64,000 nt of DNA from Lepus europaeus (lineage: Eukaryota; Chordata; Mammalia; Lagomorpha; Leporidae). Position 1 is the first letter of the stretch; every line of letters begins with the position of its first letter. Where the stretch lies: assembly GCF_033115175.1 (NCBI RefSeq), contig NC_084836.1:67542797-67606796 (forward strand), given 5' to 3'. The position numbers and the translations under genes were made by a program. Shown here one piece after another: positions 34,760 through 46,080 of this stretch. Under the pieces are notes generated by a model, which worked only from the letters and a program-made list of their open reading frames with translations, ran no database searches and had not been told where the DNA came from.

Positions 34760-35740
34760 GACCCTGCCTTATTGTGGGAGCTCCATCAGCAGTCCCTGCC
34801 CCCCCCCCCATCCCACACACCCTTATCTATCAGCAGAGTGACACCACCTCCAGGAAGCTCTCCTGCCCCCAGCTTGACAGCATCCTTTGTCTCTGGTGAC
34901 AAAGCTGAGCAAACACTGCTGGAGCCCTGGGGCTCCCTGCGGGGCGGATCTGCTGCTGTTTGCCCAGGCACAGCACAGCCTCCCTGGCTCCAGGCTGGGG
35001 CCTCCGTCTCCTCCCAGCTGTAGCCACGGTTGGTGGTGAGGGGTGGGGGTGAGGTTGAGGGATGCTGGGAGAGATCCGAAGGAGGTCAGAGAGGTATGTG
35101 TGAGACAGAGACAGGGAGTTACAGAGACGGCGAAACGAGGAGAGACAGAGACCCGGGCAGAAACACCCAGCTGGAGGGTGGAGGGAAGTGAGGACCAGGC
35201 CTCCTCCCCAGTCCCTGCCAGCCCTGTGGCCACTGACCCCGTCACGATGTTGTTCCACTCTTGGCTGTGTAAGTGGCATTTGGGGCGTCCCAGGCGGCCT
35301 GAGTGCCACCCTCAACTGCCTGAAGGGCATTTTTGCTCCCCTGTCCTCCACCCCAGGGTCCCTGCCCCTCACGCCTGCTCCGGAACTGGGACTTGAGTTC
35401 CTAGAGACTTGTTGTGGGGATGAATTGGACAGGCCTGCTGGAGGGATCAGCAAGAGCTCCACAAACCCAAAGCCTCTTTTGAGGTTGAGTTGTTGGAGTC
35501 CCAGAGAGACAGAAAGGTGGAGCCCCCAGCTTGGACTCTGTCCCCAGCGTTGTCTGTGGGGGGTGAGTTCCAGGCCGGCAGCACCCCCACCCCGCCTCTG
35601 CTCGGCCAGACACCCACCTGCTTTGGGATCACAGGGATAGAAGTCTGATTTCCCTTCTTCCAAGTGACCGTCCTTCAGCTCTAGGCCATCAGAGAAAGTG
35701 GACTGGGCCTCAGAGGAGATCCAAGGCTAAATCTCCATTT
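34760..35740. other. Repeat-free intergenic block
   Basis: It contains a GATA-type TTATCT near 34832 and GC-rich unique sequence. The 277-codon minus frame has no recognisable domain. Confidence 0.4.
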
Positions 35741-35741
35741 T

Positions 35742-36008
35742 TGGGGGACTGGTGCTGTGGCGTAGCAGGTACAGCCGCTGCCTGCGACACCGGCATCCCA
35801 TACAGGCGCCAGTTCGTGTCCCTGTTGCTCCGCTTCCCATCCAGCACCCTGCTAACGCAACTAGGAAAGCAGTAGAAAATAGCCCAAGTGCTCGGGTCCC
35901 TGCCACCCACGTGGGAGACCTGGAAGAAGCTCTTGGCTTCGGCAAATCTCTCTGTCTCTCCCTCTCTCTGTAACTCTTTCAAATAAATACATATTTTTAA
36001 AAAAAATC
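35742..36008 (+). mobile_element. CSINE
   Basis: Plus-strand copy with an internal deletion (jump from GGCTTCGGC to AAATCTCTCTGTC). Confidence 0.85.
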
Positions 36009-36424
36009 TAGTGCATCTCCATCCTGTTGACGAAGAAAACAGGACCCAGAGAAGAAGGAAGTTGTCCCCGGTGCCGCAGGGGCGCGGTCGGCCAGCCTGG
36101 GCAGTCCCAGGCTCCCAACATGGCGGGGGCGCCTCTGGCCTCCTCAGCCTCATCTTCTCCCAGCGGAGACTCGCGTCTTACTTCCGCCTGCCCCAGCCAA
36201 TTGCGCGGCCGTCCTGGAGCAGGTCCGCCTGCCCTGAGAGCAGGTTGCATTTATGCCATCCGCTTGCTCGCAGGGGCCCGGCAGGGTACAGGGCAGCGCC
36301 TCCAGGCTTCAGTGCCTCTCACCCCCCTTCCCCGACCTGGTGCCCCCAGGCCGGCCCCTTTAAATGGGGGGCGGGAGGTGAGCCGGGCTGCTGAGAGAGG
36401 TAGGTGCAGAAAGTTCATAGGAAG

Positions 36425-36529
36425 ATGGAATTGTGGGGTCGCCGCCGGCATCCCATATGGCCGCTGGATCGTGTCCCGGCTGCTCTTCTGATCCAGCTCC
36501 CGACTAGTGCACCTGGGAGAGCAGTGGAG
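36425..36529 (+). mobile_element. CSINE 5' half, interrupted by the retrovirus
   Basis: Runs from GTCGCCGCCGGCATCCCAT to GCAGTGGAG, then the LTR begins. The expected next words GGACGGCCCAAGTGCTTGGG resume at 39499. Confidence 0.8.
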
Positions 36530-37066
36530 TGTTACCAGACACGGAGAGGAGGGCGCTGGCCAGACCGAGTCTCCTGGGTCCTTTTCCTCAGCTTAGCATA
36601 GAAATAACAAGCCAGGAAACAATTTGCAAAGAGGCAGAAACTTTATTTGGTTGGCAAGCGACAGAGAAAGCGTCTGGTCAGAGAGGAGAGCAGGCAGAGT
36701 GCCCGAGCGGGACCCTGGCTTTGAGGAAGTTTCCCCGGTTTTTAAGTCATTACTGTGTTTTTCACTGGGTCATTATTCTATGGGAGCGCCCATGGATGTG
36801 GGTTTCACATAGGTATGTTGATTGGCTTGGGGTTCAAGGAGATAGTGGGGGGGTCTCCTGGAGACTGTCTGTCTCCCCAGGGGCTCAGCCCCTCCTCTGC
36901 TAGCTCTGGGTGGAAGATTGCACCACCTTGAATGTGTGATTTAAGGCACAAGGTCACACATGCAGCACAGGGAGCTACTAGTGGGGGAGAGGCCAGCTGG
37001 CCTGGAGACAGGCTTTCCAGCCACTGCTGAGAGCCTGCTTGTGAAAAGCCCCACTGGCTGGCCTCA
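36530..37066 (-). repeat. 3' LTR of the endogenous retrovirus
   Basis: On the minus strand it starts TGAGGCC next to the polypurine run and ends GGTAACA. AATAAA at 36642-36647 is the likely LTR poly-A signal. A ~40-bp segment present near the outer end of the other LTR is missing here. Confidence 0.85.
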
Positions 37067-38560
37067 AATCCCCCCTTGGTTATTCCTCACCCTTCCACTA
37101 CAGGGACTTGGGCATCCACGTCGCTCTGGCGAGCCCAGTCCGACCCCTGGGGCACAGCCCTCCGTGAGTGGTCATCACAAGGGTGGCCTTGCTGTCCCCT
37201 GAGAAGGGCCTTAAGAGTGTGCGATTGCCACTCCTACCCCTGTCTCATTTATCCCGCCCCGGGTCTGCACTCCTTTGCCTCTCAGGATGAGGGCCTTGAT
37301 GAAATGGCCTATCCCCCCCACCCAACAGTAATGCTGCTGCCTCCAGCTCCCCAGGCAGCCTAACTCTTGTACCAACCTATCAGAAGATCGCGCCAGTCCC
37401 GACTGGTGAGGACTTGAAGACCTTCGAAGCCCGTGCCTGCTGGACTTCCTGTTCTGTCAGGACTTAGGCAAGCGAAGAAAGGTTGCCGTGTCCCAAGAGC
37501 AGCCTCATGTTTTTCTCCCAGGCTCTTTACAAGCATCTGTGGGGGCCCAGGGGGTGTGCACCGTGATCTGACAGAGAGGGGAAGGATCTTGGGGGACTTA
37601 TCCGAGCATTTTATACATAGGGCCCAGCAGGCTCAGGGGAAATTTTTCTTTTTTCCTTTTTGACAGAACCCTGAGCCTAGGTGTCTTACAATATTTATAG
37701 GTTCATTAGCACCACACCTTAACCCTCACAGCATTGTGTCTAAATTGCTGCCTATGTGACTGAGGACCACACTTCCAGAGGCCAGTGGGTCTGGCATGTG
37801 TACAAAGGAGATACCTGGGTCAGATTTAGAGGACAGATTTATGACCGAGTTACGAAGAGCAGAGCTTAGGACATTGTCCCTCCCCTGACAAGATAACTGC
37901 CTACCGGTGCGTTACCAGATAACTGGGAGCAGCTACTTTTTCAGTGTCACGGGTTTGTTTTCCTTCCTTTATCTCTGGTTGTGGCCTTATTATTGCAAAA
38001 ATCTCGTTACTTTAACAGAGGATCAGATTTTAATTCTATGTCAAAGAAAACTAGACTCATAGCTGTGTATCCAACAATTTCTTTCTTTCATAACCCTCTG
38101 TGACCTCCTCACACCTCCTGCAACTTACTCAAACCTTTCTTTCTTTTCCATTCCAGTCTAAATGAGCCATTACAATAAAACAATTCTTACAAACTATGTC
38201 CTTCCTCTATTCAAAAAAATCACCTTCGTTTTAAACTTCCTTACCAAGAACATGTTTTTATACTTGTAGGGGATATGACCCGGCATCCCACCAAGAGAGA
38301 GACAAGGTCCTCGGGTAGCAGTCCGGCCACTAGGAAGCCAAAGCAAACTCGGGGGGTCTCCAGGCTCTCAGCCAACTGCCCCTCCTAGCCGCCTTCCTCC
38401 CTATTACAATCCCTCTGGAGTTTTGGCCGAGGCTAAGCCATGGCCAGGGGGAAACTCCTTGTTCTTGGAGAGCTGTGAGATGCCGGATGACCCACGGTCA
38501 TTCCCACAGATCTGGTCCCACTTGAGGGAAGGAATCCAGACCTTGATGAAGTCTTCTTTT

Positions 38561-38578
38561 GGTACCTTGGGCACCAAA
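38561..38578 (-). other. Retroviral primer-binding-site-like sequence
   Basis: It lies two bases inside the 5' LTR and begins TTTGGTGCCC. The TGG start is what a tRNA 3' CCA end would pair with. The cognate tRNA is not assigned; the first bases resemble tRNA-Phe types. Confidence 0.5.
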
Positions 38579-38580
38579 GA

Positions 38581-39497
38581 TGTTACCGGTCACAGAGGGG
38601 AGGGTGGTGGCCAGAGCGAGTCTCTTGGGTTCTTTTCCTCAGCTTAGCATAGAAATAACAAGCAAGGGGCCGGCGCCATGGCTCAATAGGCTAATCCTCC
38701 GCCTTGCGGCGCTGGCACACCGGGTTCTAGTCCCGGTTGGGGCGCCGGATTCTATCCCGGTTGCCCCTCTTCCAGGCCAGCTCTCTGCTATGGCCCGGGA
38801 GGGCAGTGGAGGATGGCCCAAGTGCTTGGGCCCTGCACCCGTATGGGAGACCAGGAGAAGCACCTGGCTCCTGGCTTTGGATCAGCGCGCCAGCCGCGGC
38901 AGCCATTGGAGGGTGAACCAACGGCAAAGGAAGACCTTTCTCTCTGTCTCTCTCTCTCATTATCCACTCTGCCCGTCAAAATTAAAAAAAAAAAAAATAA
39001 CAAGCCATGATACAATTTGCAAAGAGGCAGAAACTTTATTTGGTTGGCAAGCAACAGAGAAAGCGTCTGGTCAGAGAGGAGAGCAGGCAGAGTGCCCGAG
39101 CGGGACCCTGGCTTTGAGGAAGTGTCCCGGGTTTTTAAGGCGTTACTGTGTTTTTCATTGGGTCATTATTCTATGGGAGCGCCCATGGATGTGGGTTTCA
39201 CATAGGTATGTTGATTGGCTTGGGGTTCAAGGAGATAGTGGGGGTGTCTCCTGGAGACTGTCTGTCTCCCTAGGGGCTCAGCCCCTCCTCTGCTAGCTCT
39301 GGGTGGAAGATTGCACCACCTTGAATGTGTGATTTAAGGCACAAGGTCACACATGCAGCACAGGGAGCTACTAGTGGGGGAGAGGCCAGCTGGCCTGGAG
39401 ACAGGCTTTCCAGCCACTGCTGAGAGCCTGCTTCTGAAGGGACATTGTACCCACGTCTGAAGGGGCCACAGACTCCCAGTCCCACTGGCCGGTCTCA
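38581..39497 (-). repeat. 5' LTR of the endogenous retrovirus, split by a CSINE
   Basis: It matches the other LTR on both sides of a CSINE (38666-38994). The poly-A signal is at 39035-39040. Over about 260 bp readable side by side I count roughly nine differences from the other LTR, so the insertion is fairly recent. Confidence 0.85.
38666..38994 (+). mobile_element. Young CSINE inserted in the 5' LTR
   Basis: A full young-type CSINE (GGGGCCGGCGCC start, poly-A tail) is flanked by AAATAACAAGCAA and AAATAACAAGCCA. The other LTR shows the empty site. Confidence 0.92.
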
Positions 39498-39680
39498 CGG
39501 AGGACGGCCCAAGTGCTTGGGCTCCTGCACTTGGGCCATCATCTGCTGCCTTCCCAGGTGCATTAGCAGGGAGCAGCATCCGAGGCGGAACAGCGATGGC
39601 TTGAACAGGTGCTCACAAGGGATGCCAGTATCTCAGGCAGCAGCTTAACGCTCTGCACCAAAATACCGGGCTCCCATTCT
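39498..39680. mobile_element. CSINE remainder joined to a minus-strand CSINE
   Basis: GGACGGCCCAAGTGCTTGGG continues the plus-strand host. From about 39528 the text is a minus-strand copy (ACTTGGGCCATCATCTGCTG ... GCACCAAAATACCGGGC), a chimeric junction. Confidence 0.7.
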
Positions 39681-39689
39681 GCTTCTCAA

Positions 39690-41440
39690 AGATGATTTGG
39701 GGGTACTTGCAGGAAGTCCGGAGGAGCCAGAGGATTTTCTGGAAGGGCTGGGCTGAAGTGACAGAGGCCGGCAGGTGAAGACAGAGGAGAGGCAGCAGCA
39801 GGGAACCCCAGGAAGGCTCTGATTTGGCTAGGAGTGTGACTGTCCCACAAAAGCCCAGGTCCAGTGCTACACAGGGCTCAAAGCAGAGCCAAAGTGGGCA
39901 GTGGGCCTCTGCAACCCTGGCTGGGCAGAGCCAAGTTCGTCTGGCAGGGTGTCACCTCCGTATCCACGTTGGAGGCCTGGGGTGGGGTGCAGGAGGGCTG
40001 GCATTTGTGATAACAGCAGCAGAGACAAGACCCTTTGGTTGGTGTTCATAGCTCGGCTCAGCCCACTGTGTGCCTGGCAGGTCTCGCCAGCTCAGGGTTA
40101 TCGCCCTGGTGATGCAGTGCCCAAGGCTTGGCGTTCGCCACCCACGCTCCCCTGCCATTGCAGCAGCCAAGAGCCAAGATTCAGAGTCTCTGATGCCCTG
40201 GTCATTGGAGGCAAAGAAAGCCAATCCGCTATATCTACTGAGCACCTACTGTGTGCGGGGCGCACCGCTGAGCCTGGGGACTCTGTGCTCCTTATGCCTG
40301 TCACACCCCCAGGGGCCACATCTGCCGTGAGCCGCCCTCATCACGGTCCTTCCCCTGAACACCCGTGGCGTCTGCTGTGCCAGGGTGCCTTGGCCCTGGA
40401 TTCCCCATGTGACCTCTCTTGCGTCCTTGTCTTAGGTCGCGTTGCTCGCATTTTTAACCAAAGGCTCTGGATTTCAGATCAGATTAGGGCTGAAACAGCC
40501 GGCGGTCTGGATCTGGGTCCAAGCCGCCCATGCGTAGGCGCCTGGCCGCGTGCGGAATGCAGGAGAGACGCCTGCGGAGGGTGGGAAAGCCCTTCCTCAA
40601 AGGCGAGGTGGGAAGCCGTGCCTGGTGGCTTCGCAACGTTTGCACTGAACATTCCCGAAAAGACAGCAGGATTTACAGCTTCCGCACCTCTCCATTACAG
40701 GGGCTGCTAGACCCCGGAGGGAGGGAGGGAGGGAGGCAATTTCCAGACCTGGAGAATTTAAACAATGACAGTCACGACCTGCCCTGAGCTTGGTATTCAT
40801 TCCGCAGGCTGTAATGCCCATGCAATTGCTCTTGTAACACAGGGAACTGTCCTCTGGCTGAGATGGCTTAGATTGAGGCTTGCCAGAAAGCCCTGGGTGT
40901 TTCTGGAGGCGGCGGCGGCGGCGGTGGTGGTGGCGGGGGGGGGGGGGGGGTGTTTGAAGAGGGCATAGCTTGAAGAAGTTGAACCGTTGGTCAGCTCAGT
41001 TCTGTGTCCTGGGTAGAGAGGAGCTGCAGAGGTCGAAGGAGGCTTGTGCACGTCTTCAGACACCTGCATTCTCCCGGGTCCTGCTCTGGGCGTATTCCGC
41101 CCGCGGAGCCCCATCGTGCAGGCAGGCATGCACTCAAAGCTAGTGAGAGAAGACGGTTACTTAAGAGACTGGAAAATGCTCTAGGACAGGGCCTTTTTTT
41201 TTTTTTTTCTTTAAAAAAGAAAGCAGCCATCCCGAGTTTGTTGATGACTTAACATGTGTTGGAATTGTGCTACGTGCCCGGGGATACAACAGTAAATAAG
41301 ATAGCCCAGGCTCAGCCCACAGGAATCCTACAGCTTGGAGCTGTCCAAGATAGTGGCCATGGCATCTCTCTCTCTATCTCTCTGCCTTGTAAATAAAGAA
41401 AGAAATGGGTTAATTAAAAATGAAAATCCACAGTAATATA
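39690..41440. other. Intergenic block with MIR-like relic and G-rich repeat
   Basis: TACTGAGCACCTACTGTGTG at 40229-40248 is a MIR/L2-type signature. At 40908-40951 a GGC/GGT run passes into about 14 G. No gene recognised. Confidence 0.45.
40908..40951 (+). repeat. GGC/GGT triplets and poly-G run
   Basis: Triplet repeat followed by a long G homopolymer, with strong G-quadruplex potential. Confidence 0.85.
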
Positions 41441-41533
41441 TGTATACATGATATATGCAGAGGTCTTCAAAAAGATCATGGGAAATGTGTATTATCTTGT
41501 TTCCAAAGTAAATTGTTTAAAAAATGTATTTGA

Positions 41534-41850
41534 GGGGCTGGCGCTGTGGCGCAGTGGGTTAAAGCCATGGCTTGAAGCACCAGCATCCCATATGGGCACC
41601 AGTTCTAGTCCTGGCTGCTCCACTTCTGATCCAGCTCTCTGCTATGGCCTGAGAAAGCAGTGGAAGATGGCCCAAGTCCTTGGGCCCCCTGCACCCATGT
41701 GGGAGACCTGGAAGAAGCTCCTGGCTTTGGATCGGCGCAGCTCCAGTTATTGCAGCCATCTGGGGAGTGAACCAGTGGATGGAAGACCTCTCTCTCTCGC
41801 CTCTCTCTGTAACTTTGTCCTTAAAATAAGTAAAATAAATCTTTAAAAAC
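41534..41850 (+). mobile_element. CSINE inserted in an older SINE tail
   Basis: Complete plus-strand copy with ATGTATTTGA duplicated on both sides; the host is the minus-strand SINE that follows. Confidence 0.92.
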
Positions 41851-42180
41851 ATGTATTTGAAAGAGTAAGCAACAGAGAGGGAAATGGAGAGAGAGAGAGA
41901 GTGAGAGAGAGAGAGAGAGGTTACATCTGCTGGTTCACTCCCCAAATGCTCACAACACCTGAGGCTAGACCAGGCTGAAGCCAGAAGCCTAGAGCTCTAT
42001 TCAGGGCTCCCACATGGGTAGCAGGGACCCAAGTACTTGAGCCATCAATTGCTGCCTCCCAGTGTGTGTGTGCTAGTAGGAGGCTGGCTCAGAAGCAGAG
42101 ATGGGACTTGAACTCAGGTCCTTTGATGTAGGATGCAGATACCCCAAGCAGCAGTTTAAATATTGTGCCACATTGCTCAC
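41851..42180 (-). mobile_element. Older CSINE with (GA)n
   Basis: Minus-strand older copy, TGTATTTGAAAGAGTAAGC to GTGCCACATTGCTCACC. Confidence 0.82.
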
Positions 42181-42181
42181 C

Positions 42182-42497
42182 TTTTTTTTTTTTTTACTTA
42201 GAAAGACAGAGTTACAGAGAGATGTAGAGCCAGAGAGAGGGAGAGGTCTTCCATTTGCTGGTTTACTCCCCAAATGACTGCAACAGCCAGAGCTGCTCCC
42301 ATCTGAAGCCAGGATCCAGAAGCTTCTTCTGGAGCTCCCAGACGGGTGCAGGGGCCCAAGTACTTGGGCCATCTTCTACTGCTTTCCCAGGCCATAGCAG
42401 AGAGCTGGATCGGAAGAGGCGCAGTTGGGACTACAACCGGCACCTATATGGGATGCCGGCACTGCAGGTAGGGGCTTTAACCTGCTTACTGGCCCTG
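42182..42497 (-). mobile_element. CSINE
   Basis: T-run then ACTTAGAAAGACAGAGTTAC, ending ACCTGCTTACTGGCCCTGC. Confidence 0.88.
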
Positions 42498-42499
42498 CT

Positions 42500-42735
42500 T
42501 AACTTTTTTTTTTTTTTTAAGTTTAGGGTCCTGCATTGTGATGCAGAGCAACCTCTTGAGTTGCCAGTTCAAGTCCCAGCTGCTTCACTTCCCATCTAGC
42601 TCCCTGCTAATGCACCTGGGAAAAGCAGCAGGATATGTCCCAAGTGTTTGGGTCCCTGCACCCATGTGGGAGATCTAGATGAAGCTCCTGGCTTTGGCCT
42701 GGCCCAGTGGATGGAAGATATCTCTCTCTGTCTTA
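42500..42735 (+). mobile_element. Truncated CSINE
   Basis: GGTCCTGCATTGTGATGCAG to AAGATATCTCTCTCTGTC; part of the 3' half is deleted. Confidence 0.7.
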
Positions 42736-43356
42736 TTTATTTATTTTGAAAGTCAGAGTTGGGGCTGGTGCTGTGGCCTAGTGGTTAAAGCCCCAGCCTG
42801 CAGTGCCAGCATCCCATGTGGGTGCCAGTTCGAGATCCGGCTGCTCCACTTCCAATCGAGCTCTCTGCTGTGGCCTGGGAAAGCAGTAGAAGATGGCCCA
42901 AGTCCTTGGGCCACTGCACCTGCATGGGAGACCAGGAAGAATTTCCTGGCTCCTGGCTTCGGCCTGGCCCAGCCTTGGCCCTTGTGGTCATTTGGGGAGT
43001 GAACCAGCGGATGCAAGACCTTACTCTCTGCCTCTCTGTAACTCTGCCCTCTAAATAAATTAATAAATCTAAAAAAAAAAAAAAATCAGAGTTACAGAGA
43101 GAGGGAAAGCCAAGGGAGAGAGATCTTCCATCTACTGAATCTCTCTCTACGAGGCCGAGATGGCTAGGGCTGAGCCAGGAGCTAAATCCAGGTCTCCTAC
43201 ATGGGTGCAGGGGCCCAAGCACTTGGGCCACCCTCTGCTGCTTTTCCAGGTGCATTAGCAGGGAGCTAGATTGAAAGTGGATCTGCTGGGACCCGTATGG
43301 AATGTAGGTGTTGCAGGTGGTGGCTTTACCCATTGTGCCACACTGCCAGCCCTCTG
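42736..43356 (-). mobile_element. CSINE split by a nested CSINE
   Basis: Begins TTATTTATTTATTTTGAAAG, is interrupted at GTCAGAGTT and resumes at 43085 with CAGAGTTACAGAGAGAGGG to CCACACTGCCAGCCC. Confidence 0.85.
42761..43084 (+). mobile_element. CSINE nested in a CSINE
   Basis: Complete plus-strand copy, GGGGCTGGTGCTGTGGCC to A15 tail, with TCAGAGTT duplicated. Confidence 0.92.
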
Positions 43357-43359
43357 CCA

Positions 43360-44125
43360 GACTCTCTAGCTCAGGAAATTCTTCTTTAGACCTGGGGTGG
43401 GGCTCAGTGTCTGGAGAAGGCATCCCCCTCAACAGTCGCCTGGGGGCTGGGAGGTGCAGGAGACAGCTGAGGGGGTAAGGCTGGCAGAGGGAGCCGACTC
43501 TGGGTGGAGGGCTTGGGCCTCGAGGAGTCAAAAATGTAAGTCTCACATTTGGGCAGCTGCCAAGCCTCTGCCTTACCCCTCCCTCACTCCGGCTCCCAGC
43601 CCTTCGGCCTGGCCGAATGTCAATCATCGGCTCTGGCAGTGGACACAAAGCAGGAACACACACAGGCATGGGTGACAAGGGCCTGGAGAAAGCACGACTA
43701 AGCTAATGTCTTTGATCTTCAGAGGGGCTGGGTAAGGGGCAAGGACAGCCGACCTGGGGTGGGGGTGGAGGCAGGGCAACGACCCTGCTGCTCTGGGGGA
43801 GGGGTGAAGTCTCCCTGATCCCCTCCCACTGCAGCGGGGCACAGTCCTGCTACTTCCCTGGAGCGCATGCGAGGCTCGTGCCAGGGGGAGGGCTACGTCC
43901 CGGACCGGGTGGGATCATCCTTACTCAGGGTATGGCTCCACTGCCCCCGGGCACTCTCACGGGAGAAGGGAGTTCTGTGGGCGGGGTCCGGCAGGCTGGC
44001 AGAGACAGAGTTCAGCTCAGTGGAAGGTACAAGAAAGTTCCACGGGGGCTGCTGGATGATGATGTCTATGGACCTATGGACCACACAGGGAGGACTCCCA
44101 CCCAGAGAGGCCAACCTGGAGCTTT
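43360..44125. other. Unique intergenic DNA
   Basis: No recognised gene or repeat; ends in an (ATTC)n run at 44127-44148. Confidence 0.4.
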
Positions 44126-44162
44126 TCATTCATTCATTCATTCATTCAAAACATATTGATGG

Positions 44163-44455
44163 GGACGCCAATGTGGAGACCTGCGATGCAGGTGTCCCAA
44201 GTGAGCGCTGGTTCGAGTCCTGACTGTTCCACTTCCCATCCAGCTCCCTGCTAATGCACCTGGGAAGGCAGCAGAAGACGCATGGGCCCCTGCACCCATG
44301 TGGGAAACCTGAAAGAAGTTCTTGGCTCCTGGCTTTGGACTGGCCCAACCCTGGCTGTTTCGGTCATGTAGGGAGTGAACCAGAGGGTGGAAAATCTCTC
44401 TCTCTCTCCCTCCTTCTCTGTAACTCTGCCTTGCAAACAAATAAAGTCAAACTTT
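44163..44455 (+). mobile_element. CSINE
   Basis: Plus-strand copy with its start degraded, tail AAACAAATAAAGTC. Confidence 0.85.
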
Positions 44456-44773
44456 TAAAACATTTGTTGACCATCTGTTATGTGCCACGTGCAGAGGATA
44501 GACAAAATTCCCTACCCTCCTGGACTGACGTGGGCGGTGGGTGGGAGCAGTGGGAGGGCAGAGGCAACCCGGAGGGCTTCCTGGAGATCTGGCCCTGCAG
44601 AATGTGTAGAACTGTGCAGACCTCGTGACTCACTTCCTCCTGCATCACTGTGCGTGATCCTGACAACGAGCCTGCCTGTGGGGAGGGAGGCCAGCGTCTC
44701 TCCCGGCACACGTAACACGTACGTCGGCATTTCTCTGTTCCATGCCAGGGAGTCACGGCAGCCTGAGGGTGGC

Positions 44774-44884
44774 TGACTCAGGCTTGCGGAGACCCGGATT
44801 GTAAAATGAGCCAGTTCTGCTTACTCTGACGGGTGACATAAGCCAGGTGGTGATCCAGATGTCCCTTTGCTAAGGACAGATAAG
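44774..44884. promoter_or_regulatory. AP-1 and GATA motif pair
   Basis: TGACTCA (44774-44780) and AGATAAG (44878-44884) lie in repeat-free DNA. Candidate enhancer only. Confidence 0.3.
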
Positions 44885-45112
44885 GCTTCCCCTGGGGTTG
44901 GGAGTGGGGAAGGGCTCTCGGCAGGGCGGGGGAGAGGCGGGGGAGGGGGGCGGGGCGGTGCATCACCCTCCTCGTTCCTGAAGACCAGTGTGCATGGCTG
45001 GCTGGGGACAGGCCTTCCAGGGAGTGGTGGGGGGTGAGGTAATCGTGCAACCTTGGAGGAGGGCTCAGGGATTCCAGTGTCAATATCAGAGCTTAGAGGA
45101 GGGGACTCCAAC

Positions 45113-45560
45113 ATGTGCATAGAAATATACATTCATTTTGCCGCAAAAAGTTTTTGAAACCTATGCCTAGTCATTCCACAATGTGCATTTTTCATGACTT
45201 TTTTTTTTTTAAAGATTTATTTAATTATTTATTTGAAAGTCAGAGTTACAGCATGAAAGAGAGAGAAAGAGAGAGAGGGGAGAGGTCTTCCATCTGCTGG
45301 TTCACTCCCCACATGGCTGCAATGACCAGGGCTGGGCCAAGCTGAAGCCAGGAGGCGGGAACTCCCTCTGGGTCTCCCACATGGGTGGCAGGGACCCAAG
45401 TATTCACTTCTTAGGGTGCACATTAGCAGAAAGCAGAGGAGCCATGACTCAAACTCGGATATGGGATGCCTTAACCCCCGCGTCAAACACCGTCCCTCAA
45501 GATTTTTGCGCCAAAATAAACTTATCTTTTAATTCCATTTCCACGAGTTTCTGAAGTCAC
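45113..45560. repeat. Mariner/MITE-like element split by a CSINE
   Basis: Left half reads TTTTGCCGCAAAAAGTTTTTG in plus orientation (45136 on). Right half (45498-45560) carries TTTTTGCGCCAAAATAAAC, the same core reversed. Either a palindromic element or two opposed copies. Confidence 0.5.
45200..45497 (-). mobile_element. CSINE in the mariner-like element
   Basis: Minus-strand copy, T-run and AAAGATTTATTTAATTATTT to the degraded 5' end near GTCAAACACCGTCCC. Confidence 0.85.
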
Positions 45561-45646
45561 TTGGGCTGTAGCATTTACTGTGGGACAGACGTGGCCCTAA
45601 AAGCATCACATACATGAATTCAATTAGGGTTTTCAACCACCGTAAG

Positions 45647-45972
45647 GGGCTGGCATTGTGGTACAGTGGGTAAGCTGCCACCTGTGGTGCCAGCATCCCA
45701 TATGGGTGCCGGTTCGAGTCCCGGCTGCTCCACTTCCAATCAGGTCTCTGTTATGGCCTGGGAAAGCAGCAGAAGATGGCTCAAGTGCTTGGGCCCCTGT
45801 ACCTGTGTGGGAGACCCAGAAGAATTTCCTGGCTCCTGGCTTCGGCCTGACCCAGCACTAGCCCTTGTGGGCATTTGGGGGAGTGAACCAGTGGTTGGAA
45901 GATGTTTCTCCCTCTGCTCTCTCTCTCTCTGTAACTCTGACTTTGAAATAAATAAAAAAAAAATCTTTTTTA
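45647..45972 (+). mobile_element. CSINE
   Basis: Complete plus-strand copy, AAGGGGCTGGCATTGTGG to GAAATAAATAAAAAAAAAAT. Confidence 0.92.
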
Positions 45973-45989
45973 AAAAAATGTGCATTCTT

Positions 45990-46080
45990 TTAAACCATAT
46001 TTTAGGACCACAGAAACTAAGGAACAGAGAGGTTAAGCAATTTGCCCCAGGTCACCCAGCCAGGGAGTGGCTCCCCAGGG
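45990..46080 (+). repeat. MIR-like relic
   Basis: CAGAGAGGTTAAGCAATTTG CCC and AGGTCACCCAGCCAGGGAG are MIR core words. Confidence 0.65.

Larger units (their letters stand above)
36530..39497 (-). mobile_element. Internally deleted endogenous retrovirus with two LTRs
   Basis: Two ~540-580 bp near-identical direct repeats flank about 1.5 kb. On the minus strand the order is 5' LTR (38581-39497, carrying a later CSINE), a PBS-like TTTGGTGCCC (to 38561), a non-coding leader, a polypurine run AAGGGGGGA (37069-37077) and a 3' LTR (36530-37066). Flanks TGGAG (36525-36529) and CGGAG (39498-39502) look like a 5-bp target duplication with one change. No gag, pol or env reading frame is recognisable, so it is a coding-deficient, mobilised or internally deleted copy. 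It sits inside an older CSINE. Confidence 0.85.

Noticed and set aside
34830..35663. 277-codon open frame on the minus strand
   Set aside because: GC-rich, low-complexity composition, no recognisable family, and overlapping open frames on both strands.
38559..39296. 245-codon plus-strand frame
   Set aside because: It is a translation of an LTR with a CSINE in it; no viral or cellular protein is encoded there.
36530..39497. CRISPR-like or tandem-repeat interpretation of the long direct repeat
   Set aside because: The two copies are LTRs, shown by their PBS-like and polypurine neighbours and the target duplication.
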